Positions 1 through 5,903 of a stretch of DNA of 13,990 nt are shown piece by piece (position 1 is the stretch's first letter; every line of letters starts with the position of its first letter). Made by a program: the position numbers and the translations under genes. The notes under the pieces were generated by a model. The model was given only the letters and a program-made list of their open reading frames with translations. It had not been told where the DNA came from and searched no databases. The stretch comes from Xanthobacteraceae bacterium (lineage in GTDB: Bacteria; Pseudomonadota; Alphaproteobacteria; Rhizobiales; Xanthobacteraceae): the NCBI GenBank assembly GCA_030043285.1, contig JASHXZ010000636.1, positions 1 to 13,990 of the forward strand, written 5' to 3'.

Positions 1-2
1 CA

Positions 3-284
3 GAGCCTTGGTCATTAAAGCGGTGCTATAGGCCTAATCGGCAAGCCCGGGCAAGCCTGCTGGCGCAGGCGCGGCGCAATGATGCACCGAAAAAACCGCC
101 GCATCTGCACACGTTCGACGCGAAGGGCTTTCGCAGCGACATTGTCGCGTTCCATCCGGCTTATCCGCCGCTGACAAAGCTTCCGTTGCAGCGGGCGCTG
201 CCGGACGGCGCAGCGGCGATCCGGCGCATCGATCAGCGCGCAGCAAGGCCCGCCAGCCGATCGAGCGCGCCCTGCAAGATGTAG
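3..284 (+). CDS. possible 3' end of an unidentified gene (partial)
   Basis: An uninterrupted plus-strand frame enters from the left edge and stops at TAG 282-284, giving about 93 codons with no start in view. I do not recognise the product. Its middle section (around the residues DAKGFRSDIVAFHPAYPPL) reads more like protein than the two competing minus-strand frames here, and its third codon positions are mostly G or C. Against it, the last 52 bases run antisense into the 3' end of ruvX, which is more overlap than convergent genes usually have. The true product could be a degraded remnant, or the stretch could be non-coding. No hairpin followed by a clean T-run was found to settle where ruvX transcription ends. 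Low confidence. Confidence 0.3.
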   Translation, partial: EPWSLKRCYRPNRQARASLLAQARRNDAPKKPPHLHTFDAKGFRSDIVAFHPAYPPLTKLPLQRALPDGAAAIRRIDQRAARPASRSSAPCKM

Positions 285-706
285 GTCGCGGCGTGCTGGT
301 CGATCACGGCTTTGCGCTTGGCACGGCTTAGGTCGGCGGCGATCAGGGCGCGTTCCACCGCTGCCGTCGAGAACCGCTCGTCCCAAAGCGCGATTGGCAG
401 CGCGGTGAGTTTTTCCAGATTGCGGGCGAAGGCGCGGGTTGCCTGGGCGCGTGGGCCTTCGCTGCCGTCCATGTTGATCGGCAGGCCGAGCACGTAGGCG
501 ACGGCGCGGCGCTCGGCGGCGAGCGCGATGATGCGCTGCGCGTCAAGCGCAAAGCGTTTGCGCGCCACAGTCTCGACCGGCGCCGCGACCCGGCGATCCG
601 GATCGCTGACCGCAACGCCGATGGTCTTGGTGCCGAGATCAAGGCCGATCAGTGACCCGCGCGCGGGCACCAAGGCGGCAATTTCGGCGAGCGGTAGGAC
701 CGGCAT
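233..706 (-). CDS. ruvX: RuvX/YqgF family putative Holliday junction resolvase / pre-16S rRNA nuclease
   Basis: 157 aa, the normal length for the RNase H-fold YqgF family. The N-terminal strand carries GLDLGTKTIGVAVSD (residues 21-35) with the first acidic residue Asp23. A VLGLPINMDGSEG segment follows at 72-84, then LWDERFST (107-114) with Asp109/Glu110, and DQHAATYIL (136-144) with Asp136. These match the acidic active-site positions of the family. E. coli YqgF is linked to maturation of the 16S rRNA 5' end and to Holliday-junction-type nuclease activity; the protein is cytoplasmic. The ATG at 706 is preceded only by a weak Shine-Dalgarno-like AGCGAG. The gene is divergent from the PEBP gene across about 110 bases. 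Family assignment is firm; which nuclease role dominates is not decidable here. Confidence 0.93.
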   Translation of the reverse strand: MPVLPLAEIAALVPARGSLIGLDLGTKTIGVAVSDPDRRVAAPVETVARKRFALDAQRIIALAAERRAVAYVLGLPINMDGSEGPRAQATRAFARNLEKLTALPIALWDERFSTAAVERALIAADLSRAKRKAVIDQHAATYILQGALDRLAGLAAR

Positions 707-816
707 GTCGGCTCGCTAACACGGCGGCCGCGCCGCCGCCAACGCTGCCGCGCCTGCTTTTCTCCGGCCGGCGGGCCGACTATTCTGCGCTACGACGAGA
801 CGAAGGAAGGCCCACC

Positions 817-1314
817 ATGGCATTTGCGGTCAGTAGCAACAGTTTTAAGGACGGCGATTACCTGCCGAACGATTTCATCCTCTCTGCCCCCTTCGGCTTC
901 GGCTGTGCCGGCGGCAACAAATCGCCGCATCTCAAATGGTCGGGCGCGCCGGAGGGCACGAAGAGTTTTGCCGTCACTTGCTACGATCCGGATGCGCCGA
1001 CCGGTTCCGGCTTCTGGCATTGGCTGGTGGTGAATATTCCGGCGAACGTGAACGAGCTTGCCGAAGGTGCCGGCTCGAGCGGCGGCCAATTGCCGGCCGG
1101 CGCGCTGGCGACCCGCACCGATTTCGGAGCGCTTGGCTATGGCGGTCCGTGTCCGCCGCAGGGCGACCATCCGCACCGTTATCTGTTCACCGTGTTTGCC
1201 GTGAAGGCGGAAAAGATCGACGTCAAGCCGGATACGTCGGCGGCGGTGGTCGGGTTCAATCTGCATTTCAACACGCTCGCCAAGGCCGCAATCATGGGCC
1301 TGTACAAGCGATGA
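817..1314 (+). CDS. YbhB/YbcL-like phosphatidylethanolamine-binding protein (PEBP) family protein
   Basis: 165 aa from the ATG at 817, chosen because AAGGAAGG (803-810) lies just upstream and the protein start matches bacterial PEBP length. The frame stays open further upstream, but that extension overlaps ruvX and looks non-coding. Signature segments are visible: YDPDAPTGSGFWHWLV (56-71), with the DPDAP and HW ligand-pocket residues, and GYGGPCPPQGDHPHRY (107-122), the GPCPP...HRY motif. No signal peptide is evident, so a cytoplasmic location is inferred, as for E. coli YbhB. Bacterial members have no settled biochemical role; binding of anionic ligands or kinase modulation is known only from eukaryotic relatives. 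The stop codon overlaps the start of the next gene (ATGA), so the two are probably co-translated. A TATTCT at 781-786 could be a -10 element, but its -35 is poor. Confidence 0.93.
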   Translation: MAFAVSSNSFKDGDYLPNDFILSAPFGFGCAGGNKSPHLKWSGAPEGTKSFAVTCYDPDAPTGSGFWHWLVVNIPANVNELAEGAGSSGGQLPAGALATRTDFGALGYGGPCPPQGDHPHRYLFTVFAVKAEKIDVKPDTSAAVVGFNLHFNTLAKAAIMGLYKR

Positions 1315-2105
1315 GGCACGGTGCCATGCAATTGCAGTTCGTCGCTGCCATTTTCGCCCTCGCAACCATCGCACAGGTCGCCATGTCCCAGGCCACACAA
1401 GCCGCCGATGTCACCGTCATTTCGGGTGGCGCCTTCAAGCAGGTGCTCACGCCGCTCGCCGCCCAGTACGAGAAGGAGAGCGGCAACAAGCTCAACGTGA
1501 CCTACCGCACCGTCGGCCAGCACCTGAAGCTGATCCACGACGGCGGCGAGACGTTCGACGTTGCCGTGCTCACACCGGAAGCGATCGATGGCCTCGCCAA
1601 GGACGGCCAGATCGTGCCGGGGAGCCGCGCCAACTTGGCGCGCACCGGCGTCGGTGTCGTGGTCAAGGTCGGCGCGCCACGGCCGGACATATCGACAGTC
1701 GAGGCCTTCAAGCGCGCGCTGCTCGCCGCCAAATCGGTGGCCTATATCGACCCGAAGGCTGGCGGCTCGAGCGGCATTTACGTCGCCAAACTGTTGGAGC
1801 GGCTCGGCATCGCCAAGGAGGTCAACGCCAAGGCGGTCTTGGTGCAGGGCGGCGAAGTCGCCAGCCACATCGCCGACGGTGAGGCCGAGCTCGGCATCCA
1901 CCAAATCAGCGAAATACTACCGGTGCCGGGCGTGACCTTGGTCGGCCCGTTGCCGGCGGACATTCAGAATTTCACGGTTTACGCAGCCGGCGTGGCAACG
2001 GCGGCCAAGGACGGTGCGGCGGCGCGCGGCTTGGTCCAATTCCTCGCCGGCCCCCATGCCCTGCCGATCATCAAGGCCAAAGGTATGGAGCCGGCGGGCC
2101 GCTGA
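1311..2105 (+). CDS. orphan ModA-like periplasmic substrate-binding protein (type II PBP fold)
   Basis: 264 aa from ATG 1311, which overlaps the PEBP stop (ATGA); a second in-frame ATG lies at 1326. Residues about 6-31 form a signal peptide (hydrophobic core, cleavage probably near TQAA), so the mature protein should be periplasmic. The mature part begins DVTVISGGAFKQVLTPLAAQYEKESG, the opening of ModA/SBP_bac_11-type proteins, followed by FDVAVLTPEAIDGLAKDGQI and, near the C-terminus, LVQFLAGPHALPIIKAKGMEPA, typical of the family end. The usual ModA oxyanion segment (Ser-Gly ... Gln-Ile) is replaced by TYRTVGQHLKLI, so molybdate or tungstate binding is doubtful. No ModB or ModC gene is adjacent. 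The pairing with a PEBP gene is the only functional context. Fold confident, ligand unknown. Confidence 0.85.
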   Translation: MRHGAMQLQFVAAIFALATIAQVAMSQATQAADVTVISGGAFKQVLTPLAAQYEKESGNKLNVTYRTVGQHLKLIHDGGETFDVAVLTPEAIDGLAKDGQIVPGSRANLARTGVGVVVKVGAPRPDISTVEAFKRALLAAKSVAYIDPKAGGSSGIYVAKLLERLGIAKEVNAKAVLVQGGEVASHIADGEAELGIHQISEILPVPGVTLVGPLPADIQNFTVYAAGVATAAKDGAAARGLVQFLAGPHALPIIKAKGMEPAGR

Positions 2106-2135
2106 TCGCGGAGAGTTTTCGTCACCCGGACCGCC

Positions 2136-2166
2136 GAAAAAGCCAACGCCCGCACGATGGCGGGCG
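2136..2166 (-). terminator. intrinsic terminator of the DUF1127 gene
   Basis: A perfect 7-bp GC stem (CGCCCGC 2147-2153 / GCGGGCG 2160-2166, 6-base loop) is followed on the minus strand by TTGGCTTTTTC. It lies about 32 bases past the DUF1127 stop. It also sits about 40 bases beyond the convergent ModA-like stop, but lacks a T-run in the plus direction. Confidence 0.7.
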
Positions 2167-2197
2167 CTCGCTTGCGGCTTCTTGCGGCAGCTCTTCG

Positions 2198-2347
2198 TCA
2201 GCGCCGCGCATGGTCCCAGGCGACCTGAGGAATGTCAGAGCGGGTAATGCCGATATCGGCCAGTTCGCGGTCATCGAGATTGGATAATTCGCGGACCGCC
2301 ACTCCGTATTGCTTCCAGGCCTGGAGGTAGCGGATCAGGGAGAACAT
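2198..2347 (-). CDS. DUF1127 (YjiS-like) small protein
   Basis: 49 aa, found by direct reading of the minus strand. It begins MFSLIRYLQAWKQYG, a basic/aromatic N-terminal helix, followed by the DUF1127 core at 18-39 (VRELSNLDDRELADIGITRSDI). The LxxLxDRELxDIGIxRSDI pattern is diagnostic. The ATG at 2347 is preceded by GGAGAAAGG with good spacing. DUF1127 proteins are abundant in Rhizobiales and Rhodobacterales; some have been linked to RNA turnover and stress responses (CcaF1 in Rhodobacter), and others to phosphate or carbon physiology. It has its own terminator and is convergent with the ModA-like gene, so it is probably monocistronic. The upstream DNA holds direct and inverted repeats suggesting regulation. 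Family certain; function of this copy unknown. Confidence 0.9.
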   Translation of the reverse strand: MFSLIRYLQAWKQYGVAVRELSNLDDRELADIGITRSDIPQVAWDHARR

Positions 2348-2664
2348 TTTTGCATCCTTTCTCCGGCTCTATCGCCGAATCACTCCGCAGATATAAGCAC
2401 CGCTATATCGCAGCGCACAATTTATGTTGCAGCGCAGCTATGTAAAATGGGTATGCCAGAAGCCCCATGGAAAACAGGGTTCCATCGCGGCCGCCTACTA
2501 TGGATAACTCTGGCGCGGGCCGCGCCATGAGGTAAACGCAACCCTACGCCAGTTCCCCCGCCCTTATTATTGCGTTGTTTGCCGCCGTTCGGTCACCAAG
2601 CGATCCAGCCAAGGCCGAACTCAGGGGCAGACTGCAGGGGAGTGCCGTTGCGTAGGGGAGTGTC
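2348..2664. other. intergenic region between divergent DUF1127 and 70-aa genes
   Basis: About 317 bases with no convincing gene. The left part carries the repeat cluster described separately. The right part (about 2440-2664) contains only short frames, without ribosome binding sites or recognisable protein character. The last bases (TAGGGGAG, 2653-2660) are the ribosome binding site of the 70-aa gene. No clear sigma-70 promoter was found for the plus strand. Confidence 0.6.
2390..2436. promoter_or_regulatory. direct and inverted repeats upstream of the DUF1127 gene
   Basis: Two near-identical 14-base units, TATATCGCAGCGCA (2404-2417) and TATGTTGCAGCGCA (2423-2436), share 12 of 14 bases and start 19 bases apart, about two helical turns. 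The first overlaps an inverted repeat GATATA-8-TATATC (2390-2409). They lie roughly 43-90 bases upstream of the DUF1127 ATG, where a promoter and its operator would be expected. A minus-strand TTGTGC (2420-2415) and TATATC (2395-2390) could serve as -35 and -10, but the 19-base spacing is long. The regulator is unknown. Confidence 0.4.
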
Positions 2665-2877
2665 ATGGGGAATGTCGCGATCCACCGCCGCTATGCCGAG
2701 GAGTGCGTTGCGATGGCACAGCGCTCCGAGCATGAAAGCGACAAGGCGCTCTGGCTGACGCTGGCGCAATCCTGGGTCCGGCTTGCCGAGCACGTGGCGC
2801 GCGGACCGTCCTGGTCGGAGACCGAGGCAGCCGAAGACATTGCAGCGCCGTCGCTCGCCGGCTTCGATCACGACTGA
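2665..2877 (+). CDS. small hypothetical protein (70 aa, AEEC...LAQSW type)
   Basis: 70 aa starting at ATG 2665 behind a good TAGGGGAG site four bases upstream. The body is predicted helical: HRRYAEECVAMAQRSEHESDKALWLTLAQSWVRLAEHV (8-44), with heptad-like spacing of Ala and Leu, then an acidic tail rich in Glu and Asp. Short proteins with an AEEC...DKA.WL.LAQSW..LAE pattern recur in Bradyrhizobium-type genomes, but I know of no assigned function. There is no signal peptide or transmembrane segment, so it is probably cytoplasmic. It is convergent with the Cys-rich gene, with a hairpin between them. Gene confident, role unknown. Confidence 0.7.
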   Translation: MGNVAIHRRYAEECVAMAQRSEHESDKALWLTLAQSWVRLAEHVARGPSWSETEAAEDIAAPSLAGFDHD

Positions 2878-2908
2878 CGATCGGCGATTACGTCGTCAGT
2901 GCCGGGGC

Positions 2909-2928
2909 GTGCGGCGCGGGAGCCGCAC
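2909..2928. terminator. hairpin between convergent small genes
   Basis: A perfect 7-bp stem GTGCGGC (2909-2915) / GCCGCAC (2922-2928) with a 6-base loop lies between the convergent stops at 2877 and 2934. Neither side has a T-run, so it is not a canonical intrinsic terminator. It may act with Rho or protect 3' ends. Confidence 0.35.
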
Positions 2929-2933
2929 CGCGG

Positions 2934-3212
2934 TCATTGACCGTTGCTGGTGAGCACCTGATTGCAGGCGCGCGTGAGACGGGCGCGGTTGCGCTGCAGG
3001 CAGCCGAGAATGGCGAACACGTCGCATTCATTGGTCTTCAACTCAACCTGACAGAACCTGGTCACGTCCGGCTGACAGGCGGCGCGCTCTTGCGGCGTGC
3101 CTTGCGACACCGATGCGCACTTTGGTGCGGCAGGCTGCGGCGGAAACTGCGCCAGCGCCACAGCGGCGCTGCCGAGAAGCCAAGCGAGCGTCAGACATCC
3201 GACACGGATCAC
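2934..3212 (-). CDS. exported cysteine-rich repeat protein
   Basis: The frame is open well upstream, but the best start is GTG 3212, preceded by GGGAGGAA at ideal spacing and leading straight into a signal peptide (VIRVGCLTLAWLLGSAAVALA, cleavage after about residue 21). The upstream extension runs toward tRNA-Val and looks non-coding. The product is 92 aa. The mature part has six cysteines at 32, 46, 54, 63, 71 and 83. The segment 45-83 (ACQPDVTRFC...ECDVF..LGCLQRN...LTRAC) fits the Cys-rich (GLG1/PF00839-type) repeat: C, D, FC, then CL..N, then L..AC. Such periplasmic proteins are common in Rhizobiales and have no firmly known function; the cysteines are probably disulfide-bonded. A perfect palindrome lies 50-63 bases upstream of the start. 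Confidence 0.82.
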   Translation of the reverse strand: MIRVGCLTLAWLLGSAAVALAQFPPQPAAPKCASVSQGTPQERAACQPDVTRFCQVELKTNECDVFAILGCLQRNRARLTRACNQVLTSNGQ

Positions 3213-3261
3213 GGCGTTCCTCCCTGGCCCGCCGATCGACCACGGCGGCACGAATACGTTT

Positions 3262-3275
3262 AACGCATATGCGTT
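3262..3275. promoter_or_regulatory. perfect 14-bp palindrome, possible operator
   Basis: AACGCATATGCGTT is a perfect inverted repeat with no loop, in the spacer between the minus-strand Cys-rich gene (start 3212) and plus-strand tRNA-Val (start 3363). Its position, 50-63 bases upstream of the GTG, would suit an operator. No cognate regulator is encoded in the window. Confidence 0.35.
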
Positions 3276-3362
3276 GTTGAGCGATAGAGACTGAGCGGAG
3301 TGAAAGGCTTTGCCGTAAACCGCTTGCGCGGCGGTACGGCGCGGCGATACATCTGTCCGCAA

Positions 3363-3438
3363 GGGCGGTTAGCTCAGTTGGTAGAGCGTCTGCTTTACAC
3401 GCAGAAAGTCGGCGGTTCGAGCCCGTCACCGCCCACCA
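3363..3438 (+). tRNA. tRNA-Val (anticodon UAC)
   Basis: A 76-nt cloverleaf. The acceptor GGGCGGT (3363-3369) pairs with ACCGCCC (3428-3434), with discriminator A and an encoded CCA. The D arm is GCTC/GAGC. The anticodon stem TCTGC/GCAGA encloses loop TTTACAC with anticodon TAC. The T arm GGCGG/CCGTC carries TTCGAGC. It reads GUA and, by wobble, other valine codons. A weak promoter candidate is TTGCGC (3324-3329), then 16 bases, then GATACA (3346-3351). Confidence 0.97.
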
Positions 3439-3506
3439 GCCTTCGCTCTTCGAGCTTCGGCTCGGCGGGCCAATCGGCCAAGTTTCGGCGCAGCGTGCGC
3501 CAACCA

Positions 3507-3543
3507 GAAAACAGAGTACGGAAGACGGCATCTCCGTCTTCCG
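3507..3543 (-). terminator. intrinsic terminator of the HU gene
   Basis: A perfect 10-bp stem CGGAAGACGG (3519-3528) / CCGTCTTCCG (3534-3543) with a 5-base loop lies 32 bases past the HU stop. On the minus strand it is followed by TACTCTGTTTTCTGG, a moderate T-rich tail. The plus direction has no T-run. Confidence 0.72.
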
Positions 3544-3575
3544 CATCTGTCCCCGTTCACCGTCGTCCGAAAAAA

Positions 3576-3869
3576 TCAGATCGCTTCTTTGAGTTCTTTT
3601 GAAGCGCGGAAGGCGACCTTCTTGCTCGCCTTGATCTGGATCGGCTCGCCCGTCGCGGGATTGCGGCCCATGCGCGCGGCGCGCTTGCGCACCTGGAGAA
3701 TGCCGAGGCCGCCGATACGGATGCGCTCGCCCTTCTTCAGATGCTTGACGATCTGCCCGACCAGTCCGGCGAGAATGGCCTCCGACTGTTTCTTCGAAAG
3801 TTCGTTGTCTTCGGCAAGGCTTGCCGCAAGGTGCTTCAATGTCACGGTAGTGGCTGGTTTGGTTGCCAT
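3576..3869 (-). CDS. HU family DNA-binding (nucleoid) protein
   Basis: 97 aa from the ATG at 3869, chosen for the strong GAGGAGGG site upstream; the longer frame (to 3917) has no such site. The HU/IHF fold is plain. Helical dimerisation core at about 9-45 (TLKHLAASLAEDNELSKKQSEAILAG...), then GERIRIGGLGILQVRKRAAR (47-66), then the DNA-contacting beta-arm RNPATGE (69-75) with the intercalating proline, and a C-terminal KKVAFRASKELKEAI helix. The KPATTVTLKHLA N-terminus is the Rhizobiales variant beside the nuo/tRNA locus rather than a plain hupB start (MNK.ELI), so it may be a second HU paralogue. The protein would bend and compact DNA as a dimer. The gene is monocistronic with its own terminator. 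Confidence 0.95.
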   Translation of the reverse strand: MATKPATTVTLKHLAASLAEDNELSKKQSEAILAGLVGQIVKHLKKGERIRIGGLGILQVRKRAARMGRNPATGEPIQIKASKKVAFRASKELKEAI

Positions 3870-4060
3870 TTGGCCCTCCTCGATGAAGCGGTGTCGGGGA
3901 AACAGCCCCCTCGCCAATGTTGCAGTTAGACGATTCGGCTTGACCTGACCACGCTTGTTCTGCCGATTCCACCGATGTTTTCAGCAATAATGCGCTATGT
4001 CGAGTGCTGTTGTGGCAGCTCTAAGGCAACGCACCACGTCGGGGTTGAGCCCGGAAATCC

Positions 4061-4095
4061 TTGACTTGCGGGGGGCCCGGCCTTAATTGCCGGGC
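4061..4095 (+). promoter_or_regulatory. sigma-70-type promoter of tRNA-Asp with inverted repeat around the -10
   Basis: TTGACT (4061-4066), a 16-base spacer and TTAATT (4083-4088) place a start near 4095, nine bases before tRNA-Asp. The -10 is exactly bracketed by GCCCGGC (4075-4081) and GCCGGGC (4089-4095), a perfect 7-bp inverted repeat. The sequence after the -10 is all G and C, the usual GC-rich discriminator of stringently controlled stable-RNA promoters. Confidence 0.65.
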
Positions 4096-4103
4096 GCGCC
4101 CGC

Positions 4104-4180
4104 GGGGGCGTAGCTCAGTTGGTTAGAGCGCTAGCCTGTCACGCTAGAGGTCGCGGGTTCGAGCCCCGTCGCTCCCGCCA
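4104..4180 (+). tRNA. tRNA-Asp (anticodon GUC)
   Basis: A 77-nt cloverleaf. The acceptor GGGGGCG (4104-4110) pairs with CGCTCCC (4170-4176) including one G-U pair, with discriminator G and encoded CCA (4178-4180). The anticodon stem CTAGC/GCTAG encloses CTGTCAC with anticodon GTC. The T loop is TTCGAGC. G discriminator and GUC anticodon agree with aspartate identity. The promoter immediately upstream is listed separately. Confidence 0.97.
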
Positions 4181-4265
4181 CCAACCGAAAAACCGTCAAA
4201 ATATCAATAGGTTGCCGGATGTGCCGCGGCGACCAAGGGGCTTGCGCGCTGCGTTCCGCGCCGCC

Positions 4266-4787
4266 TCAGACTTGCTCCACAATGCGGTCGGTCTTGGCCC
4301 GGAAGTGGTAGCGCGGGATGGCATCGAGATCGGTTCCGGTAATGCGGATCACCCATGTCCTTTGCGGGTGCGCGGTCGAGTGGATGACCCCCGGCCCATA
4401 GGCCTGCGTGTCCCCGGGCCCAAGGGCGTATGCCTTGGTTTTCTCCAGAACCGCACCCTCTTCGCCGGCCGGATTGACCCGCCGCCACTCCGTCATCTCG
4501 GTCACCCCGCGCGCTGTGCCGTAAATCGCCCATGAGGCGCCGTGGCTGTGCGGCTTCCCGGTTTTGCCGCCTTCCTGCACGTGGGCCAGCACGTAAGCGT
4601 CATTGTCGGGGTCGTGCCACAGCTCGCGTCGGCCGGGCGGCGTTTCCTCGGCAAAGGTTGCGGCGACGAAGTCCGGGTTTTGCAAAAGGCCTGACAGCTT
4701 TTCGGCAATGTCGGGCAGACCGGCCTGGCCTTTGGCTTTCAGCGTGGCGGAGAGATCGCTGCAGAATTGATCGAGAGTGTAGGCCAT
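4266..4787 (-). CDS. cysteine-dioxygenase-like cupin protein
   Basis: 173 aa from ATG 4787, with a GGAG core about 7 bases upstream; the frame continues 10 codons further upstream but those starts are less well placed. The cupin core is clear: KPHSHGASWAIYGTARGVTEMTEW (78-101) gives metal ligands His80 and His82, and LGPGDTQAYGPGVIHSTAHP (122-141) gives the third histidine, His136. The H-x-HG-x-SW pattern and a conserved helical N-terminus resemble bacterial cysteine dioxygenase / 3-mercaptopropionate dioxygenase cupins, which oxidise thiols to sulfinates with Fe(II) and O2. The substrate here is not established, and a non-thiol dioxygenase is possible. It is the last gene of the minus-strand cluster, 66 bases after the third TctC-like gene. 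No clear terminator follows. Confidence 0.8.
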   Translation of the reverse strand: MAYTLDQFCSDLSATLKAKGQAGLPDIAEKLSGLLQNPDFVAATFAEETPPGRRELWHDPDNDAYVLAHVQEGGKTGKPHSHGASWAIYGTARGVTEMTEWRRVNPAGEEGAVLEKTKAYALGPGDTQAYGPGVIHSTAHPQRTWVIRITGTDLDAIPRYHFRAKTDRIVEQV

Positions 4788-4853
4788 GATGCGCTCCATC
4801 CTGCGCTCGATGTTCAATCGTGACAGCGAATCTCGCGCCGGTGCGCGCGGGCG

Positions 4854-5903
4854 TCAATGGCGGCTGACAAGCGTGTTGTAGCGCGCGATGACGTCGCGCG
4901 GCGTCGTCGCGGCGTTGGCGATCGCGGTGCGAACGGCGACGCCGTCGATCGGGCTCATGTCGATACCGAGTTTTTCCGCTGCCGCGATCACCTCGGGATC
5001 CTTGCACATTTGCATGAAGGCCGTTTGCAGCGCTGCGGCGCGGTCGCCTGGGACACCAGGCGGAGCGGCAAACGGCAGCGAGATGAAAAACTGCAGTTCG
5101 GCGAACTTCAGGAGCGCCCGCGCCGCAGGATCGCGTGCCAGCTCGTAGCCGGTCGGGATGTCGGCAAAATCGGGGTGCCGCGTCTTGCGGCCGAACTGCA
5201 TCAGCGCGCGAAATGCATGGCGGCTCCACAAATCGCGCTGCCCGGTGCGCACCGAGCTGTAGCCGATGACCTGGCCGTCGATCTCGCCGCGCTGCATGGC
5301 GAGAAACATCGGTGCCGCGCCGTTGTAGCCGCTGACGACTTTGACGTTGAGGCCCAAAACTTCCTTGGCGATGGTAGCAAAGATGAAGTTGCTGGACGCA
5401 GCGTTGTCGCCGCCGAGCGTGAGCGAGTGGCCGGGCTGTTTGAGTTCGGCGACGGACTGGATCGGATTATTCGCCATCACCAGCATCAGATACGCATCGT
5501 TAGTGTACGACGAGAGGCTGCCGAGCCAAGTGAGCTTCAACGGATCGAAATGCACGTTGGGATCGCCCTGGATGGCCAAGAGCGGCACCGCACGCTCGAG
5601 CTTGGCGATCACCGTGCCGTCATTGGGAAAGACGTTGCCAAGGCGGTTTGCCGAGGTGATACCGCCGGCGCCGGGCTGGTTCTCGACCACGATGGCGGGA
5701 TGGCCGGGAATGTATTGGCCGAGATAACGGGCGACGAACCGTGCCGAGATGTCGTTGATGCCGCCGGGCGAGGTGCCGACCACCATCTTGATCTGCCGGC
5801 CTTTGTAGAATTGCTCGACCGACTGGGCGTGGGCGGCGCCCGCCGTGACCGCTAAGATCGCTAAGACGGCTGTGCTGAACAAAGCGAGCGCGCGGCCGCT
5901 CAC
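4854..5903 (-). CDS. Bug/TctC-like periplasmic tricarboxylate-type binding protein (divergent), coupled to the racemase-fold gene
   Basis: 349 aa from GTG 5903, preceded by GGAGG at ideal spacing. GTG overlaps the upstream gene's stop (GTGA), so translation is probably coupled. Residues 5-27 are a signal peptide ending HAQ, so the protein is periplasmic. The family opening is present in altered form: RQIKMVVGTSPGGINDISARFVARYLGQYIPGHP (36-69), then VVENQPGAGGITSANRL and a C-terminal domain with VPGDRAAALQTAFMQMCKDPEV. Bug/TctC proteins bind carboxylates or aromatic acids for TTT transporters or sensors. This one is more divergent than the two upstream copies and belongs to the type usually found beside catabolic enzymes. 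No TctA/TctB is adjacent. Ligand unknown; binding a substrate or product of the coupled enzyme is an inference. Confidence 0.85.
   Translation of the reverse strand: MSGRALALFSTAVLAILAVTAGAAHAQSVEQFYKGRQIKMVVGTSPGGINDISARFVARYLGQYIPGHPAIVVENQPGAGGITSANRLGNVFPNDGTVIAKLERAVPLLAIQGDPNVHFDPLKLTWLGSLSSYTNDAYLMLVMANNPIQSVAELKQPGHSLTLGGDNAASSNFIFATIAKEVLGLNVKVVSGYNGAAPMFLAMQRGEIDGQVIGYSSVRTGQRDLWSRHAFRALMQFGRKTRHPDFADIPTGYELARDPAARALLKFAELQFFISLPFAAPPGVPGDRAAALQTAFMQMCKDPEVIAAAEKLGIDMSPIDGVAVRTAIANAATTPRDVIARYNTLVSRH

Noticed and set aside
936..2105. A 389-codon plus-strand frame extending the ModA-like gene upstream.
   Set aside because: The extension runs out of frame through the PEBP gene; the signal peptide begins at 1311.
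1311..2105. Calling this gene modA (molybdate transport).
   Set aside because: The oxyanion-binding segment is not the canonical one and no modB/modC lie beside it.
2440..2664. A LysR-type regulator start or a 22-codon peptide (from ATG 2467) divergent from the DUF1127 gene.
   Set aside because: No helix-turn-helix sequence is readable and the short frame lacks a ribosome binding site.
3043..3987. A 314-codon minus-strand frame crossing the tRNA-Val and HU region.
   Set aside because: It is antisense or out of frame with tRNA-Val, HU and the Cys-rich gene, and its sequence is Arg-rich with no recognisable domain.
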